From Benincasa hispida (taxonomy: Eukaryota > Streptophyta > Magnoliopsida > Cucurbitales > Cucurbitaceae): a DNA stretch of 64,000 bases. The stretch lies in the NCBI RefSeq assembly GCF_009727055.1, contig NC_052354.1, forward strand, positions 2,878,677 to 2,942,676. Reading direction: 5' to 3'. The notes under the pieces were generated by a model that searched no databases, was not told the DNA's origin, and saw only the letters and a program-made list of their open reading frames with translations. This document shows positions 1 through 12,429 of this stretch, in pieces. The position numbers and the translations under genes were made by a program. Numbering within the stretch: position 1 is the first letter of the stretch; the number at the start of each line of letters is the position of its first letter.

Positions 1-3000
1 GTCAAACCTCACATCTTTGTTCGAGTCCTCATTTCCAAGATGAGACGTAACGAGCCGATCCAACATGGCCCAGGGTTCGGTCATGCCATCGGTTGGTTGG
101 CCGGTCTCAGAATTATTAGACATTAATTGTTTGACCATGAGAGGGGCATCGGGTGGCAAGGACGAGAGGGCCGGGTAGTCGTAGGCGGCGGACGAGCCGG
201 GGAGGCCGGGCTTGATGGGGGAAAGGTTGGGGTGAAAGAGGTGGTGGTGGGGGAAATTATGGGAAGTTGGGAGTGGGGTTGGGATGTAGTGAAGGGCTAG
301 GTCGGATTTGTTGAGCTCAAATGTGGGATGGGAAGCGTAGTTTTGTTGGGGTTGGCGGAGTTGATATTGTGAGTCTCTATGCATGAAAGTGTGAGGTGTG
401 GCGATCGAAGCTGAGGAATGGGCATTATTGTTTACATGCTGGTCGGAGTTTGCGCTCGACCCACCTCCTCCTCCTCCAACTCCTTCGTTTGTCACTTTGA
501 ATAGATTCTTCTTCTTGAAAACCCGACAAACCACCCACCCATCCTCCTGTGCCACGGGTAAATTACAAGGTTAGTCAATGAACTTTTAAATTTGTGTATG
601 GTTTGTTATTAAATTTTAAATATTTTCTCGTTAAACTTTAAAACATGATCTAATAAATCTTTAACTTTCAAATTCAACATCTAGTTGGTCTTGGGTATAT
701 TTTTGCATTTTTAAAATCTACGAACCGATTAGTTAGACACAAAACAGAAAACTTAAGGTTCTAATAGATATAAAATTCAATTTTATATTAAATAAATTAG
801 TTAATTCTTCAATAAAAAAGAAATCGGACAATTAAAACATCCGAAATTATTAGTCATTTTTAAAGTCAAAAGTTTTCTGGAATACAAAATTAAAAATTGG
901 CTTATTAGAAACATGTAATAGGCACAAATTAAAATAGAAAGTTTAGAAGTAACTACTAGACACATCAATTTTCTATCAAATACTATAGGGTTGTTTTCAA
1001 ATATAAAAAAATGAGTCTTTACAAATGTAACAAAATATCACTATCTACCAGTGTTAGATAATGACAGGTATTGATAGACATCTTTTATGCCTATCAATGT
1101 CTATTACTGTCTATCATTGATAGATAATGACATTTTGCTATATTTATAATTATTTTTGACATTTTTATCTTTTAAAACAATTATNNNNNNNNNNNNNNNN
1201 NNNNNNNNNNNNNNNNNNNNNNNNNNNNNNNNNNNNNNNNNNNNNNNNNNNNNNNNNNNNNNNNNNNNNNNNNNNNNNNNNNNNNNNNNNNNNNNNNNNN
1301 NNNNNNNNNNNNNNNNNNNNNNNNNNNNNNNNNNNNNNNNNNNNNNNNNNNNNNNNNNNNNNNNNNNNNNNNNNNNNNNNNNNNNNNNNNNNNNNNNNNN
1401 NNNNNNNNNNNNNNNNNNNNNNNNNNNNNNNNNNNNNNNNNNNNNNNNNNNNNNNNNNNNNNNNNNNNNNNNNNNNNNNNNNNNNNNNNNNNNNNNNNNN
1501 NNNNNNNNNNNNNNNNNNNNNNNNNNNNNNNNNNNNNNNNNNNNNNNNNNNNNNNNNNNNNNNNNNNNNNNNNNNNNNNNNNNNNNNNNNNNNNNNNNNN
1601 NNNNNNNNNNNNNNTAAGAGTTTCTAATGCATTTGTCTCGTCCAGTGGCCTTCCAGAAGCCGGCGTTGGTGGCTCTGTTGGTTCTTGACCCCGTCGGGTA
1701 CTTCCTGTCCTTGTGGCTGAAAAAGTACCACTCGTTTTGTGGCGTCGACCCTATCCTACATTTCTCTGTTTTCACAAACCAACCATACATATCAATACTC
1801 ATTGTTAGGGGTGTGTATCGGTTGGTTGGTACCGGTTTTAGAAGAAAATGGGTACCGAAAACCAACCAAAAAATTACGTGAAGTTTCGTCGGTTGGTTTT
1901 GTTCGATTTTTTTTTTCTACAAAGCCAAAGTAAAGTGAAGAAAAATGAAAGATGAATTGATGAAGTGTTATTGTTAGATTAATATAATTTTCAACCATTT
2001 TAAATTTAAATCAATTATTTTTTTATGAAAAAAATTAAATCAATCATGGGCTTGGAATTTAGGCAACATAAAAAAGAAAAGGCTAGTTGCATAAATGGAA
2101 TTCAAACCCAAAATAATAGAATATGAAGTACAAGGATAAAATAATTGCATATATAGAATAAAAAAATGGTAAAAGACTAAAAAACACATACCCAACTCAC
2201 TTCTTCCCAATTTTCTCAAATTGAAAGTTATTACTGATAACAGTTATTGATAATAGCCATTTATAACTGCTATCACCGATAGATAGTTGCTATCAGTGGT
2301 AGCTTTCAATTTGAGAAATATTAATACAATATTGAAATATTAGCTTTTAATTTGCTATCAGTTATCAATGGCTATCATTGATACACTTTCATCAATTAGA
2401 ATCAACATTGAAATATTAACACTTAAGGCTAGCAATGATAGACTTCTATAACTAGTTATGAACTTTCAAAGGGACTCGATATATAGATTTCAACCAACTT
2501 CTATCATTGATACCATTAATATCTCTTATATCGTGGTTATTAGTGATAGTTTATTTCATTGATAATATCACTGATAAGTGATAGAAGTTAGGTGAAATCT
2601 ATATATCGAGTCTCTTTGAAAGTTCATAACTAGTTATAGAAGTCTATCATTGCTAGCCTTATATATCGAGTCTCTTTCGCTTAAGGCTAGCAATGATAGA
2701 CTTCTATAACTAGTTATGAACTTTCAAAGAGACTCGATATATAGATTTCACCTAACTTCTATCACTGATACCATTAATATCACTCATACCGTGGTTATTA
2801 GTGATAGCTTATTTCATTGATAATATCACTGATAAGATGCTATCAATGATTTCACTGATATCAAACTACCAATGATCTCATTGATAATATCACCTAACTT
2901 GTTTAATAAACTACTTGTTTCTTATTTCAAACTTTTAAGAAATGTTTCTAAAAATGGTGCAAAATTGTGGACTAAAAAAATAGTTTTTTTCAAATTCATT

Positions 3001-5917
3001 TTCATTTGCTATTTATATGTAATGTTTCATTATAATAATCAAACTTGATGATTGACTTATTTATGTTAAATTACTTATGAATTGGGTATTTTCAAGTCTT
3101 AGGTATGAAACTCAACCTCATAATTCTTATGAAAAAAAAAAGTAAAAACTGGATAAAGAAGAGAAAATTAAAGAAAAAAAAAAGAAAGAGTAGAAGCAAA
3201 AATCGGAGAAAGGAAAATTAAAAAAAAAAAAAGAAGCCAAACCAGAAGGAAGGGAAAGAAAATTAAAAAAAAAAAAAGAAATAAAAAAATTGGAAGCAAA
3301 AATCAGATAAAGAAAGAAAAAAAAAGTGAAGAAGCAAAAAACGGGAGAAGCGAAGAAAATAAAAAAGAAAGAAAGAAGCAAAAACGGAAGAAAATAAAAA
3401 AAAATTAAATTTAAAAAAAATAAGAAATAATATTTTTTTTAAATTTTTATACTTATTTTTTAGGAAAAAAATTAAAATAATAGTTAGCTTACTTTTATAC
3501 TTATTTTTTTTTACTTTTATATTTATTTTTGAAAAAAAATTAAATAATATTTCATATATTGGTCGGTCGATCGGTTTTCCAATTCTTTTATATGAAAATT
3601 GAAAACCGATCGACCAACTTCAATTTGGTCGATTTCAATCGGTCGGATTGGTTTTCAGTGTCTTTATGCTCACCCCTACTCATTGACCAAATTCTACTGA
3701 AAAATACTTTAACACATTTCAGGTTGTACCTATTTTGAAAAAAATTCTAATACTTCCATTAATCATTAATTGGCCCAATAACTTAAGTTTAGGGATAAAA
3801 TCAAATTTAATATTATATAAGCTAACATATGAAAAATTTTCCATACTATCGTAATACTAGAAATTTTCTCATTTATCATTATACAACCCATTCAGGTGTT
3901 TGATTACAAGTTATTATGTGACAATTTTTTTATTTAAAAAAAAAATCTTTTTATATATTTTTTCTACTAATGTTTTTTCATGTATCATACTCTCATCACA
4001 AACAAAAAAATTAAAATATTTAAAAAATGAAGTACAAAGAATATGCAACGTGACAAATTATGATTGAAAATTTTATTGAGATACATAAATATAGGTGCAA
4101 TCTAAGATACATCTAAATATTTTTTTTGTTTTTTCTCTTTATAATTGAAGGAATGCATGGATGAGTGTAACCACCCAACTATTATTACTCATACTTTTTT
4201 ATATGACTTTATAAAAAAAAGAACTCTCTTTTGTCTATTTTTATTGAAAACGAGTGTCAATATGAACACAACTAACATAAAACATGTAATATCAACAAAA
4301 GGTAAGAGATTTGAATCAAATCTCCCACTCACAACAACCAAGACAAGTGAAACAAGAGAAGAGACCGTTTTGACTTATCCATTAAAAAATTAAATTGACT
4401 TTTCAAAAATTTTAGAGACTAAATTTATAATTTGCCTAATACATACTAGTCTAGACCCAAACTTAATTATAAAATTATAATAGGAGTAAATTGTTTAAGT
4501 GATCAACTCAAAAGGTGGTTTTGTTAGCTTCTAAACATAATTCATCAAATTAATATATTATATTTTCGATTAAAAGATTACACTATTGAAATTAAACCCA
4601 ACAAAATTTATATAATTTCAATCTCAACTCAACAAATTAAAAACACATCGAAATTCACAACCTTCTCTTTGACCACGGAGTCAATTCAAATGGTTTCAAC
4701 CTAAAAATTACTAATTTAATTCTTAGTTATATCAAAACTTTAGCTCAATGTGTCATCATTCTCGAATTTCATGGAGAGAGTTCTTCTTTTTCAAAAGAAA
4801 AAGGAAAAAAAAAAAAAAAGTAAAAAATTAGCAATAAGAAAAAAAAATAATGCATAGATAAGTGGGAAGATTTGAGATGCACAAATTACAAGAAAATTAT
4901 TAGGATATAGCCAAATATAATTTATTCATCTTAATAGTCAAAAAAATGAAACTCTCACGCGCAGAAGCAGCAGCAGTTTCTTTACGTTGCTGCTGAGAAT
5001 TAATATCATCATAAATTTACTACAAAAAGGAAGAAAAAAAGAGAGTACCACCACCAAATCATTTTTAATTTATTAATTTAACATATTTCTCTTCTAAGAC
5101 TTAACCCTTTTCACACATGAATAATTTAATTTGTGATAATCATATAGATAGTAATAAGTCAATAATTTCCATCAAAATACATGCAATTTAGGGCTTAGGA
5201 AAGGGGTTTATTATTATTATTATTATTAATTTAAGAAAAGGAGTGCCCGAATTATTATTAGGTTAAATTACAAATTTAGCTCCTATAATAAAAAAAGTTA
5301 GAATTTAGTTCCTATGATTTGATAAAATCTTTAAAAAATCTTACTATGAGAATTTTATTATACCATAGAAGAACCATTTATGAGGTTTTATCAAATAATA
5401 AGGATTAAATTCTAACTTTTAAAACTATAGGAATTGAATTCTAACTTTCTAAAACCATAGAGATAAATTTAATAGTTAAATTATAAAATTGGTCTCCACA
5501 ATTTAGAGAAAATTAAGAATTAGACCTTTTTTATTTTAAAAGTTAAAAATTAATTCGTATGGTTTGAAAAAATCTTCATAAATAATCACTCCAATAGAGA
5601 CTATTTACGATTTTATCAAACCATAAAAACCAAATTTTAATTATAAATGATAGGGATTAAATTTTAATCTTCTCCACAAATTTCACAAGCTAACTTTATT
5701 AATGGTAAGAGTAAGGATTTTCAAAAGACGAAGAAAAGTTACCTTGCAAGTCCCAAGGTTCGATCTTGTTCAAATCGACCTCTCGAACAACTTCCATGTC
5801 GAATTTTTGAAACGACACCTTCTTCTTCAAGTAGTAATGAAGGAGCTCTTCATCAGTCGGATGGAACCGGAAACCGGGAGGAACGCCACCGCCGCTACCG
5901 CCGCCCGAGGAGCCCAT
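1..5917 (-). CDS. NAC-domain transcription factor, BEARSKIN/SOMBRERO-like (partial, 3 exons)
   Basis: Plant-specific nuclear transcription factor. Exon 1 (5743-5917) starts at the ATG at 5917 and reads a Gly/Ser-rich tip, then the NAC opening [19 protein letters not shown], ending in EPWDLQ at an AG|GTAACT donor. Exon 2 starts at 1765 after a CAG acceptor and carries [29 protein letters not shown] and [15 protein letters not shown] before running into the N gap (1185-1614), which hides the rest of the DNA-binding domain. Exon 3 (546 to the window edge) opens with [18 protein letters not shown], followed by a Gly/Ser/Asn-rich activation region with [12 protein letters not shown] near the edge; no stop is seen. 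Exon phases (1, then 0 at exon 3) agree with the visible joins. The match to BRN1/BRN2-type root-cap NAC proteins rests on the motif order and the KKKNLFKV end of the domain. Family assignment is very safe; the BEARSKIN subgroup is likely; the root-cap role is inferred from the family. Confidence 0.93.
989..1184. repeat. Dispersed inverted-repeat element (TATCA-type), copy 1
   Basis: Begins with a TTGTTTTCAAATATA-like end and runs through paired TCTATCA / TGATAGA blocks to a TTTTGCTATATTT-like end; the tail is cut by the N gap. A related sequence lies at 21805-22010 inside the galactosyltransferase intron. It looks like a short non-autonomous foldback element. No target duplication can be checked because of the gap. 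Confidence 0.5.
1185..1614. other. Assembly gap inside NAC exon 2 / intron 2
   Basis: A run of 430 N. It begins immediately 5' of the RDKCIRNS codons on the gene strand, so it must hold the end of exon 2 (NAC subdomains D and part of E) plus the start of intron 2. The left flank, 989-1184, is a repeat, which may explain the failed assembly. Confidence 0.97.
1806..3678. mobile_element. hAT-like non-autonomous transposon in NAC intron 1
   Basis: The left end is TAGGGGTGTGTATCGGT and the right end, read inward on the other strand, is TAGGGGTGAGCATAAAG. The flanks are CTCATTGT (1798-1805) and CTCATTGA (3679-3686), an 8-bp target duplication with one mismatch, as expected for hAT elements. Both ends carry GGTTGGTTGG / CCGACCGATT subterminal repeats. 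The interior (2081-3420) holds a TATCA-based minisatellite and a purine tract and has no transposase. It sits entirely within the first NAC intron, with no effect on the exon joins. Confidence 0.75.
2081..3420. repeat. Minisatellite plus purine-tract module, copy 1
   Basis: Starts GGCTAGTTGCATAAATGG, continues through many diverged units built on GCTATCA(N)TGATAG, including an inverted pair around 2440-2770, then a conserved linker (TCAAACTTGATGATTGACTT) and a GAAGAAGCAAAAA / GGAAAGAAAATTAAAAA tract. The same order of parts recurs at 33516-35550. Function unknown; it lies inside the hAT-like element but may be an independent repeat. Confidence 0.65.
3700..5260. other. NAC intron 1, remaining sequence
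   Basis: AT-rich intron sequence without a supported gene. The open frame at 4145-4393 has no recognisable domain and lacks coding character. A short (TTA)n tract is visible near 5208-5229. Nothing else stands out. Confidence 0.6.
5265..5690. repeat. Tandem pair of foldback repeats near the NAC intron 1 donor
   Basis: An arm reading GAATTTAGTTCCTATGATTTG is followed, after a short loop, by its imperfect reverse complement near 5380-5410. A second, related hairpin follows at about 5484-5690. A third copy lies at 22431-22685. These are non-coding palindromic repeats; the block ends about 50 bases from the exon 1 splice donor. Confidence 0.6.
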
Positions 5918-7790
5918 TTACATGCCCTAATGATGAACTATACTTTGTAAGAAAAATAATTGGATTGAAAATGGAATTGATCCACCAAAGTTGGAAATAG
6001 GGTAACCAGGGAAAAATGAAGCCTAAGTTTGTAGATGAAGATGAAGAAGGGGTATAAATATGAAATGAGAGTCAAAAGGGGAAGAAGAAGAGAAGAGAGT
6101 TATAATTGAAAAGGGAAGCGTTGACGGCGGAGACTACGGCGGTGGAGATGGTTAAAGCTATCGTAAAAAGGAAGCATAGGGAATGAGGGGATGGTTTTTC
6201 TCAATTGCTAGCTGTAGTTTACTACACAAATGGACTGTGTATTTTATGTCATCTCTCTTCACCTCCATTTTAGGAGCGTGTGCCTCCAATCCACTTTAAT
6301 TTACTCCTATCATATATACATGCATTTGAAATATACGTAATAAATCAATGGTATTATAAAAAGTTAGTCGAGTTAGATTATATTTGTTGTTGCTTACTTG
6401 TGTTTCATAATTGTAATGAAAAGTATGGATCTGTCATATTTACTATTATCATTATCGTTTGACCCTAAACGGTAATGATAATGATAACAGTAACATACCG
6501 AGGATGTGATTTCAACTTTTTACCTATACTATTCTTTTTCCCCAGTCCCAAATAAGTCATAGCATGCCCCATTCATTAAATGGGGAGGGTCGGTCTCAAC
6601 CTAATCCTTGATTGAGGCCGAGGCCGAGGCCAAATAGGTTAGTTTGGGTTGAAGCCCAAACAACCCTCTTCCCATGATTAATTGAGACCTAGGGCATATG
6701 GTTTTCTAGCTCTAGTTTCGCCATTTTCTTAATTGGAAAGAGTGTGAACTCCATAAAGTCGTTTACGCCCTTTGATCCAGATTTATCTATAACAATAGTT
6801 TTTAAAACTTGACTTAATTTTTTAAAATATTGGTAGAAAGTAGATAAAAAGAAACTAGAAATTTAGAGAGGTGGAAGAAAGTAGATAACAAGGCAATATA
6901 TATATATTTAGTAATTATCTTCTTTCTAGGCTAGTATGAAAAATCTTATAAGTGTGTTTTTAGTACAGTGATTGGCCGGGAATCACCCCTATAAAATTTG
7001 TCATGTTTTCTTTTTCTTTCTTTTTTTTAGTAAAGTATGCCTCACTTATATATTCATCTTTTAAAAACGTCCTTCTAGGTAGTTGGTTCAAATCTAAAAT
7101 CACGAAACGTAACATAATAATTCAAAATCATTTTTAAGAGTATGTAACCAAACATCAATATGAATAAATGAAAATCAATTTTTCAAAATCATTTGTACCA
7201 AAAAGCATATTTAAAACTGATATTGAAGATGAACAAAAGTAGCTTTAATCATTTTAAAATATCACTCTCAAACATGTATTTTGAACCATGATCTATTTTC
7301 CTTAAAGATAGGGATGGTAAATTTCAATAAAACAGTAAGAACAACAATGAAACTTTTAATTAAAGCATTGTAACTAAATTGAAGATGAGGTTTAAAAAAA
7401 TTAATTAATAATAACTTTAACCTTAAATTTATAATTGGATCTTTAATTTGTTGGGGGACATAAATTCTGACGTAATCTGGAACACAAGAAAACTGATGGA
7501 GAAGAGTATATGAAGCAAAGAAATGAAGTAAATTTCAACATCATTCTAACATATATTGTCGGACCAAAAATCTATAATCCAAGTGTAATTATTCCAATGA
7601 GTTGGCAAAGCATTTTTAGTGAAAAATTCTTGATAATCATCAATTACTTTGAATCTCGGTATTGATTTTGCCAATAACTACTTGAGTTATGTTCGTTGGA
7701 TAATTAATTGATTTTTTTTAAAAAAAAAAAAAAAATTAAGTTTATATCATCTCTATTTTTCATAATGGTTTACATTTTTCTTAAGTATGA
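5918..7790. other. Intergenic region upstream of the NAC gene
   Basis: The first 200 bases are the presumed NAC leader and promoter. The rest is AT-rich. A GC-richer patch at 6548-6700 contains three GAGGCC hexamers in a row and a CCCCATT(N)AATGGGG palindrome. No gene is supported. Confidence 0.5.
6053..6060 (-). promoter_or_regulatory. TATA-like box of the NAC gene
   Basis: On the minus strand this reads TATTTATA, about 136 bases upstream of the NAC start codon at 5917. That leaves a leader of roughly 100 bases. No upstream exon is needed to explain the protein start. Assignment is by position and composition only. Confidence 0.4.
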
Positions 7791-7794
7791 TAGT

Positions 7795-8656
7795 TGAATT
7801 ATTAGCCAAATTTCAAAAACAAAAAACAACTTCTTTTCAAAACAACTTTTTTTAGTTCTCAAAATTTGGTTTGGTTTTTTAACTCACTAGTGAAAAGTAA
7901 ATAATAAAGAAGAAATTTGGAGATAGAAATAGTGTTCATAAGTAGAGATATCCACGAGGCTAGGCGGGGCCGAGGATGCCATTCCTCATCCCCATCCCCA
8001 CTTTCCATTTCATTCCTTATTCCCGTGAAATTCTCCACGGGATTGGAGTGGGATTCTCCGAGGGGAATTCGTGGGGATCGGGTTCCAGGGAATTTTTCTC
8101 CGTTACTTTTTTTTTTTTTTGTAAAAAGCTAATTAATTTAAATCACTAATGTGAGCGAATTTTAATTAAATAATTAACTTTATCACTAAATTATTTATTA
8201 TGGTTAGTTTTATATGACAATTTGAATTTAAGGATAAATTACTCAAATTTTGGCTTAAAAAAGCTAATTAATTTTTTTAGTAGAAAGAAATAAATATAAA
8301 CCAAATTATTCACATATATAATCTGAATTTAAACATTAAATTTTAACACATTCATTATGTTTCTCAATTAATAATCAAATTTGAAATTTAAATGTAATAT
8401 TTATATAATAATAATAACATAACATTAGATAACTATACTAAATAAATAGCTAATCGAGGTGGGGTCGGGGCGGGGAGCGGGGATGGGGAATGCATTCCCC
8501 GTCCCCGTCCCCGTTTAGCTCACAAGGAATTTTTTTCCTCCATTCCCCACCTAATCGGGGAATCCCCGCCCTGGGTCCCTGTGGGAAAATTGGACATCTC
8601 TATTCATAAACTTAATTTTTAAAAAAATAAAATAAAATAAATGGTTACCAAACGGG
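7795..8656. repeat. MITE-like repeat split by a hAT-like element
   Basis: The halves 7795-7942 and 8603-8656 together match an uninterrupted copy at 37672-37896: both read ...GAAATTT..GGAG..GAA.TAGTG, then CTTAATTTTTAAAA. The interruption is the element at 7943-8602. The uninterrupted copy acts as an empty-site reference. Confidence 0.6.
7943..8602. mobile_element. G-rich hAT-like MITE (660 bp)
   Basis: Ends are TAGAGATATCC and, on the other strand, TAGAGATGTCC. Flanks are TTCATAAG (7935-7942) and TTCATAAA (8603-8610), an 8-bp target duplication with one mismatch. Subterminal stretches are rich in GGGGCGGGG / CCCCGTCCCCGT, in sharp contrast with the AT-rich interior. It encodes no transposase and is therefore non-autonomous. 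Confidence 0.75.
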
Positions 8657-8869
8657 ACATTTCATTCCAATAAAAGAGATCAGCAAATTGTCATCAAGAG
8701 GTTGAACAACAAAATATGATGTTGAGAAGAGCTTTTAATGGATCATTGGGCCACACAATCGGAGCAATTTTGTGAAGTTTGACTAAACGAGAACCATATA
8801 GACCAAATTGAAAATAAATTCGAACTATATAGACCAAATAATGAAAACTAAACCTAATCGATGGAGATT

Positions 8870-8983
8870 ATTTTTTTTCTTTTTAAATGTATTGTAACTA
8901 AAGTGTGGAGTGAGGGAATCAAACCTCAAACCTCGAGGTCGATAGTATAAGTACTATGTCAGTTGAGCTACGCTCTTATTGGT
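8870..8983 (-). mobile_element. tRNA-derived SINE with 15-bp target duplication
   Basis: On the minus strand the head reads GAGCGTAGCTCAACTGACA, containing a TAGCTCAACTG A-box, followed about 30 bases later by a GGTTTGATTCC B-box, then a short body and an A-rich 3' tail. Perfect duplications TAATCGATGGAGATT flank it (8855-8869 and 8984-8998). This combination of pol III internal promoter, A-rich tail and long target duplication is diagnostic of a retroposed SINE. It is not a tRNA gene: the acceptor stem does not pair. Confidence 0.88.
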
Positions 8984-8999
8984 TAATCGATGGAGATTT

Positions 9000-9750
9000 A
9001 AATCAAAACCATAGAGACCAAATTAAAATCTTACTCAAACTAAATTTTTAGCTGGACCCAAAAGAAGAGAGATTAGTAGTAAGAGTCAAAATAGGGTAAA
9101 AATAGGTGAGCCTCAAGTGAAAACAAAACGTTAGTATAAGGGTTGCATGCATATAAAATATTATGTATGTTAAATGAAAGGAGAGGGTGTTAGACACGCG
9201 CCAGCTTGGGAATTAGGGTTTGATTGAGAATATTTATTAAATGTTAATTAGGGTTAGCAATTTGAAGGGGGAACGAAGAAGATGGAAATAATATAATAAA
9301 TAAGACCAATAAACGATCCCGAGAGAGGAAAATAATGGGAGTAATAAAATAGGGGATATTAGGTGCATTAGATTGCTCCCAAAGCAATGTTACTAATTAA
9401 TTAATCATAATATAATATGATCTTGGGATATTCACTAGCTACTATTTTCATATGTTTAATTAATTAAATGTTAAAATATCTTTTTCGTCACTATATTTTA
9501 GAATTTGTTCAATTTTAGTGTGGTACTTTTCAATAAATCTTAAATTTAATCTCTGAATATTAATTTATTTTTCTAAAATAGATTAAAATAATATAATTTA
9601 TATTTAAAAAATATAATATGTGAATTTGTTTTCAAAATTTGTAGTGAAAATGCTAATTGATAACAAAAAGTTTTCCTTAAAAATCAACAAAGAAACTACT
9701 AGTGGGATTACATTTAAAGATTTATTGAAGGAGAAATATCTTTTTGATAA
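9000..9750. other. AT-rich intergenic sequence
   Basis: No gene, RNA or defined repeat could be supported. Contains short TTAATTAA-type tracts only. Confidence 0.5.
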
Positions 9751-9751
9751 T

Positions 9752-10310
9752 CCTAAGTTTTGGGTCTAGTTTTGATTTGTTCTCTTGGTTTCAAAATGTT
9801 ACACATATTTAGTTATTAAGTTCTTAATTTGGTTTCATTTTAGTACTTAATTTCAAAATGTTATAATTTTACCTTTAGATTTGATTTTTTTTCCAATTTG
9901 GTCCTTAAATTTCAAGATTTATATTTTTAAACCTCAAATTTTTCATCAAATACTCATTTTTCAACCATTGACGTTAATGTCTATCAATTAATTTAAAATA
10001 AATATGAAGTTTAAAATTCTAAATTTAATTTTAATAGTGAAATCTAACGATAATTTTTTTAAATTAATTAATAAGCATTAATACTTAAGATGAGAAGTGA
10101 ATATTTAGTGAAAATTTGAGGTTGTGAAACATAGGGACCAAATTGAAACATAACTCAAATTCCAAGGATAAAAGTATATCGTTTTGAAATCTAGAGACTA
10201 AATAAAAACTAGATCTAAAATTTATAATAAAAAATATTTTTCTTTTTATTAAAAATATAGAGATTAAAATGAAAGAAAGTTCAAAGTACATAGACTAAAA
10301 TAATATTTAA
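9752..10310. repeat. Long foldback repeat, copy 1
   Basis: Left-arm blocks CAATTTGGTCC and CCTCAAATTTTTCATCAAATA reappear as reverse complements in the right arm (GGACCAAATTG, AAAATTTGAGG), around a centre near 10000-10060 that contains GACGTTAATGTCTAT and its partner. Arms are about 230 bases and imperfect. Related copies lie at 20551-20902 and 32560-33166. It could form a long hairpin RNA if transcribed; no coding potential. Confidence 0.65.
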
Positions 10311-10319
10311 ACATTAATT

Positions 10320-12290
10320 ATTAAAAATATAAAGGTAGAAGGGAGAGTGAAAAGAGGGAGCAACAATATTAAGTTGGGGTAGGGTTTAGTAGTTTAGGCC
10401 ATGGTTTGGCATTTGCTTGCACATGTGACAGAGCATATATTGATCATCTTATGACCTCGATTTTGCCATTTTGTTGATTCAATTCTACGCTTTATCTCCA
10501 TGGCCGTCCTCCCCTCGTGCTCTCCTCTCTCCTTTTGTCAACTCTCGATACGCGTTTAGATACGAATTCGGATTTCACGTCATAACTTCTTCGTTTCTAA
10601 ATTTCATACTATGGTTTTTTTTTTTTTTAATATGGTATTTCCAATTGATAACAATTATTGATAGACTCTGTCATTGATAAACTTCTATTATGGATTTAAA
10701 TTTTACTATATATATATACTTATAAATTCTTTTGCACTGTGTTATATCCGTTAATACTTTGGATTTGATTACTATATTTGCAATTGTCTCTTATTTATAT
10801 CTACAAAAATTATTTTTGTTTAATTGACCAAAATGAGTGATCTATTAATGAATAAAAATAGTTTTCTAAATCAAATATTTTAATTTTTTACTTTTTTTTA
10901 TTATAATTATTTATTGTTGTACTTATTTATTTTTTATATTAAATAATATTTGAGTCATGCTTCTAAAATATTCTAACATTAACTCTTGAATTGCGATGTG
11001 ACTCTTAAATTTCGATTCAAAATAATAAAATTAATGAAAATTTGAAATTAATATCACAATTATTGTAGACAAATTTCTTACGTATGTTTTTGTAAGTTTT
11101 TGAAAGATTTTTGTTTTTATATTTTTTAAAATTAAAATGAATCTCAACATAAAAAAATTAGTTCTATATTTTTTTACCATATCAAAGCTATATCTTAAAT
11201 AATTTAAAATCTTTTCACTTCTCCAATCTTCCTTTTGTCATTAACAATATTTTAATAAATTAAAGATGTTAAGATTTTCGTACTCATATGATCTTTGATT
11301 GGCAAAATAAAATTAATGCAGGATTTATAAAAATGTATAAAAACATTAAGTAGGTAATCAAATATATCAAACCCAAAACCAAAATATTATTTTTAATTAT
11401 TAACTAATTAATAAAAAAAAACAATATTTTAGTTCAAATTAATATTTGAAATTAAATAGGCAATTTAAAATAAGGAAAATTAAAAAATAATATTGTTTTA
11501 CTATACACCACTATAATAATTTTTTAAAAAAATAGAAAACAAATGGTTTATATTAAAGTTTGAAATTGACAATCAATTTTGTCTAAATAAAAATAAATAA
11601 AAGTGTTTATTCTTATTAAATAGTTAATACAAAATTTTAAAAAAAGGTAGTTTAAATTTAAATTCTAAATGAAGGACAGAATCAAATATATCCAAAAAAA
11701 AAAGTAATATTTTAAATTACTAAAGAACTAATATGAAGGTTTTGTAAAATTGAAAAAAAAATAATATTTTGATTTAAATTGAAGTTTGAAATTAGGTGGA
11801 TAATTAAAGTATCCAAATTAAATTTTTTAAAAATATATATTTTTTAATTATTAAATAATTAATTCAAAAATTTTAAAACCATTAGGTTTGTTTAGATTGA
11901 AACTTGAAATTAAATAAGTAATCAAATGATATAAGTAAAATAAAAGTTTAAAATTACGTAGGTAATCAAATGATGCTAATCAAAATAAAAATTAATATTT
12001 TCAGGATTTAAGTTTGCCTCTTTCGTCCTTTTTTATATTATTTTAATAATGTAATATATTTTAGCTATTAATTGTTAATTTACAATGTTAATTAATTACT
12101 TACTGATAAACCAAAATATAATTTAGAGTTTATCCTCTTCCATCAATGTAGTTTAATCTCTCTGGTACATAAATTGTATTTTGCAATTTTGAAATTAAGT
12201 TACATTTTAAATTTTACAAAAACACGTACAATGTTTAGATATATTTTTTAAAAAAATTCAAAGATATATTTAACATAAACTCATAAGGGG
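10320..12290. other. Intergenic, very AT-rich
   Basis: A GC-richer patch at 10480-10570 contains a perfect GGCCATGG / CCATGGCC pair about 100 bases apart. The sequence after 10600 is low-complexity AT. No gene supported. Confidence 0.5.
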
Positions 12291-12429
12291 CAATTGCATG
12301 TATATCAAAATAGGATTTGATATTTGCAAGTGTGCCTTCACTTTTTCTTCTTTTGCAAATCTAGCAAACTAATCCACCCAAACATTAGAAAAGTAAAAGT
12401 CTAAAATATCTTATGTCGTTGATATACTC

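Noticed and set aside
3127..3381. Phe-rich minus-strand frame in the NAC intron
   Set aside because: Product of the same purine-tract repeat as at 35 kb.
8870..8983. A functional tRNA gene on the minus strand
   Set aside because: A- and B-boxes are present, but the ends do not form an acceptor stem, and the A-rich tail with flanking duplications shows a SINE.
10495..10550. GTGCTCTCCTCTCTCCTTTTGTCAA, on the other strand similar to miR156/157
   Set aside because: Several mismatches to the mature miRNA, and I could not find a pairing arm within 200 bases; the GGCCATGG pair nearby does not extend into a stem.
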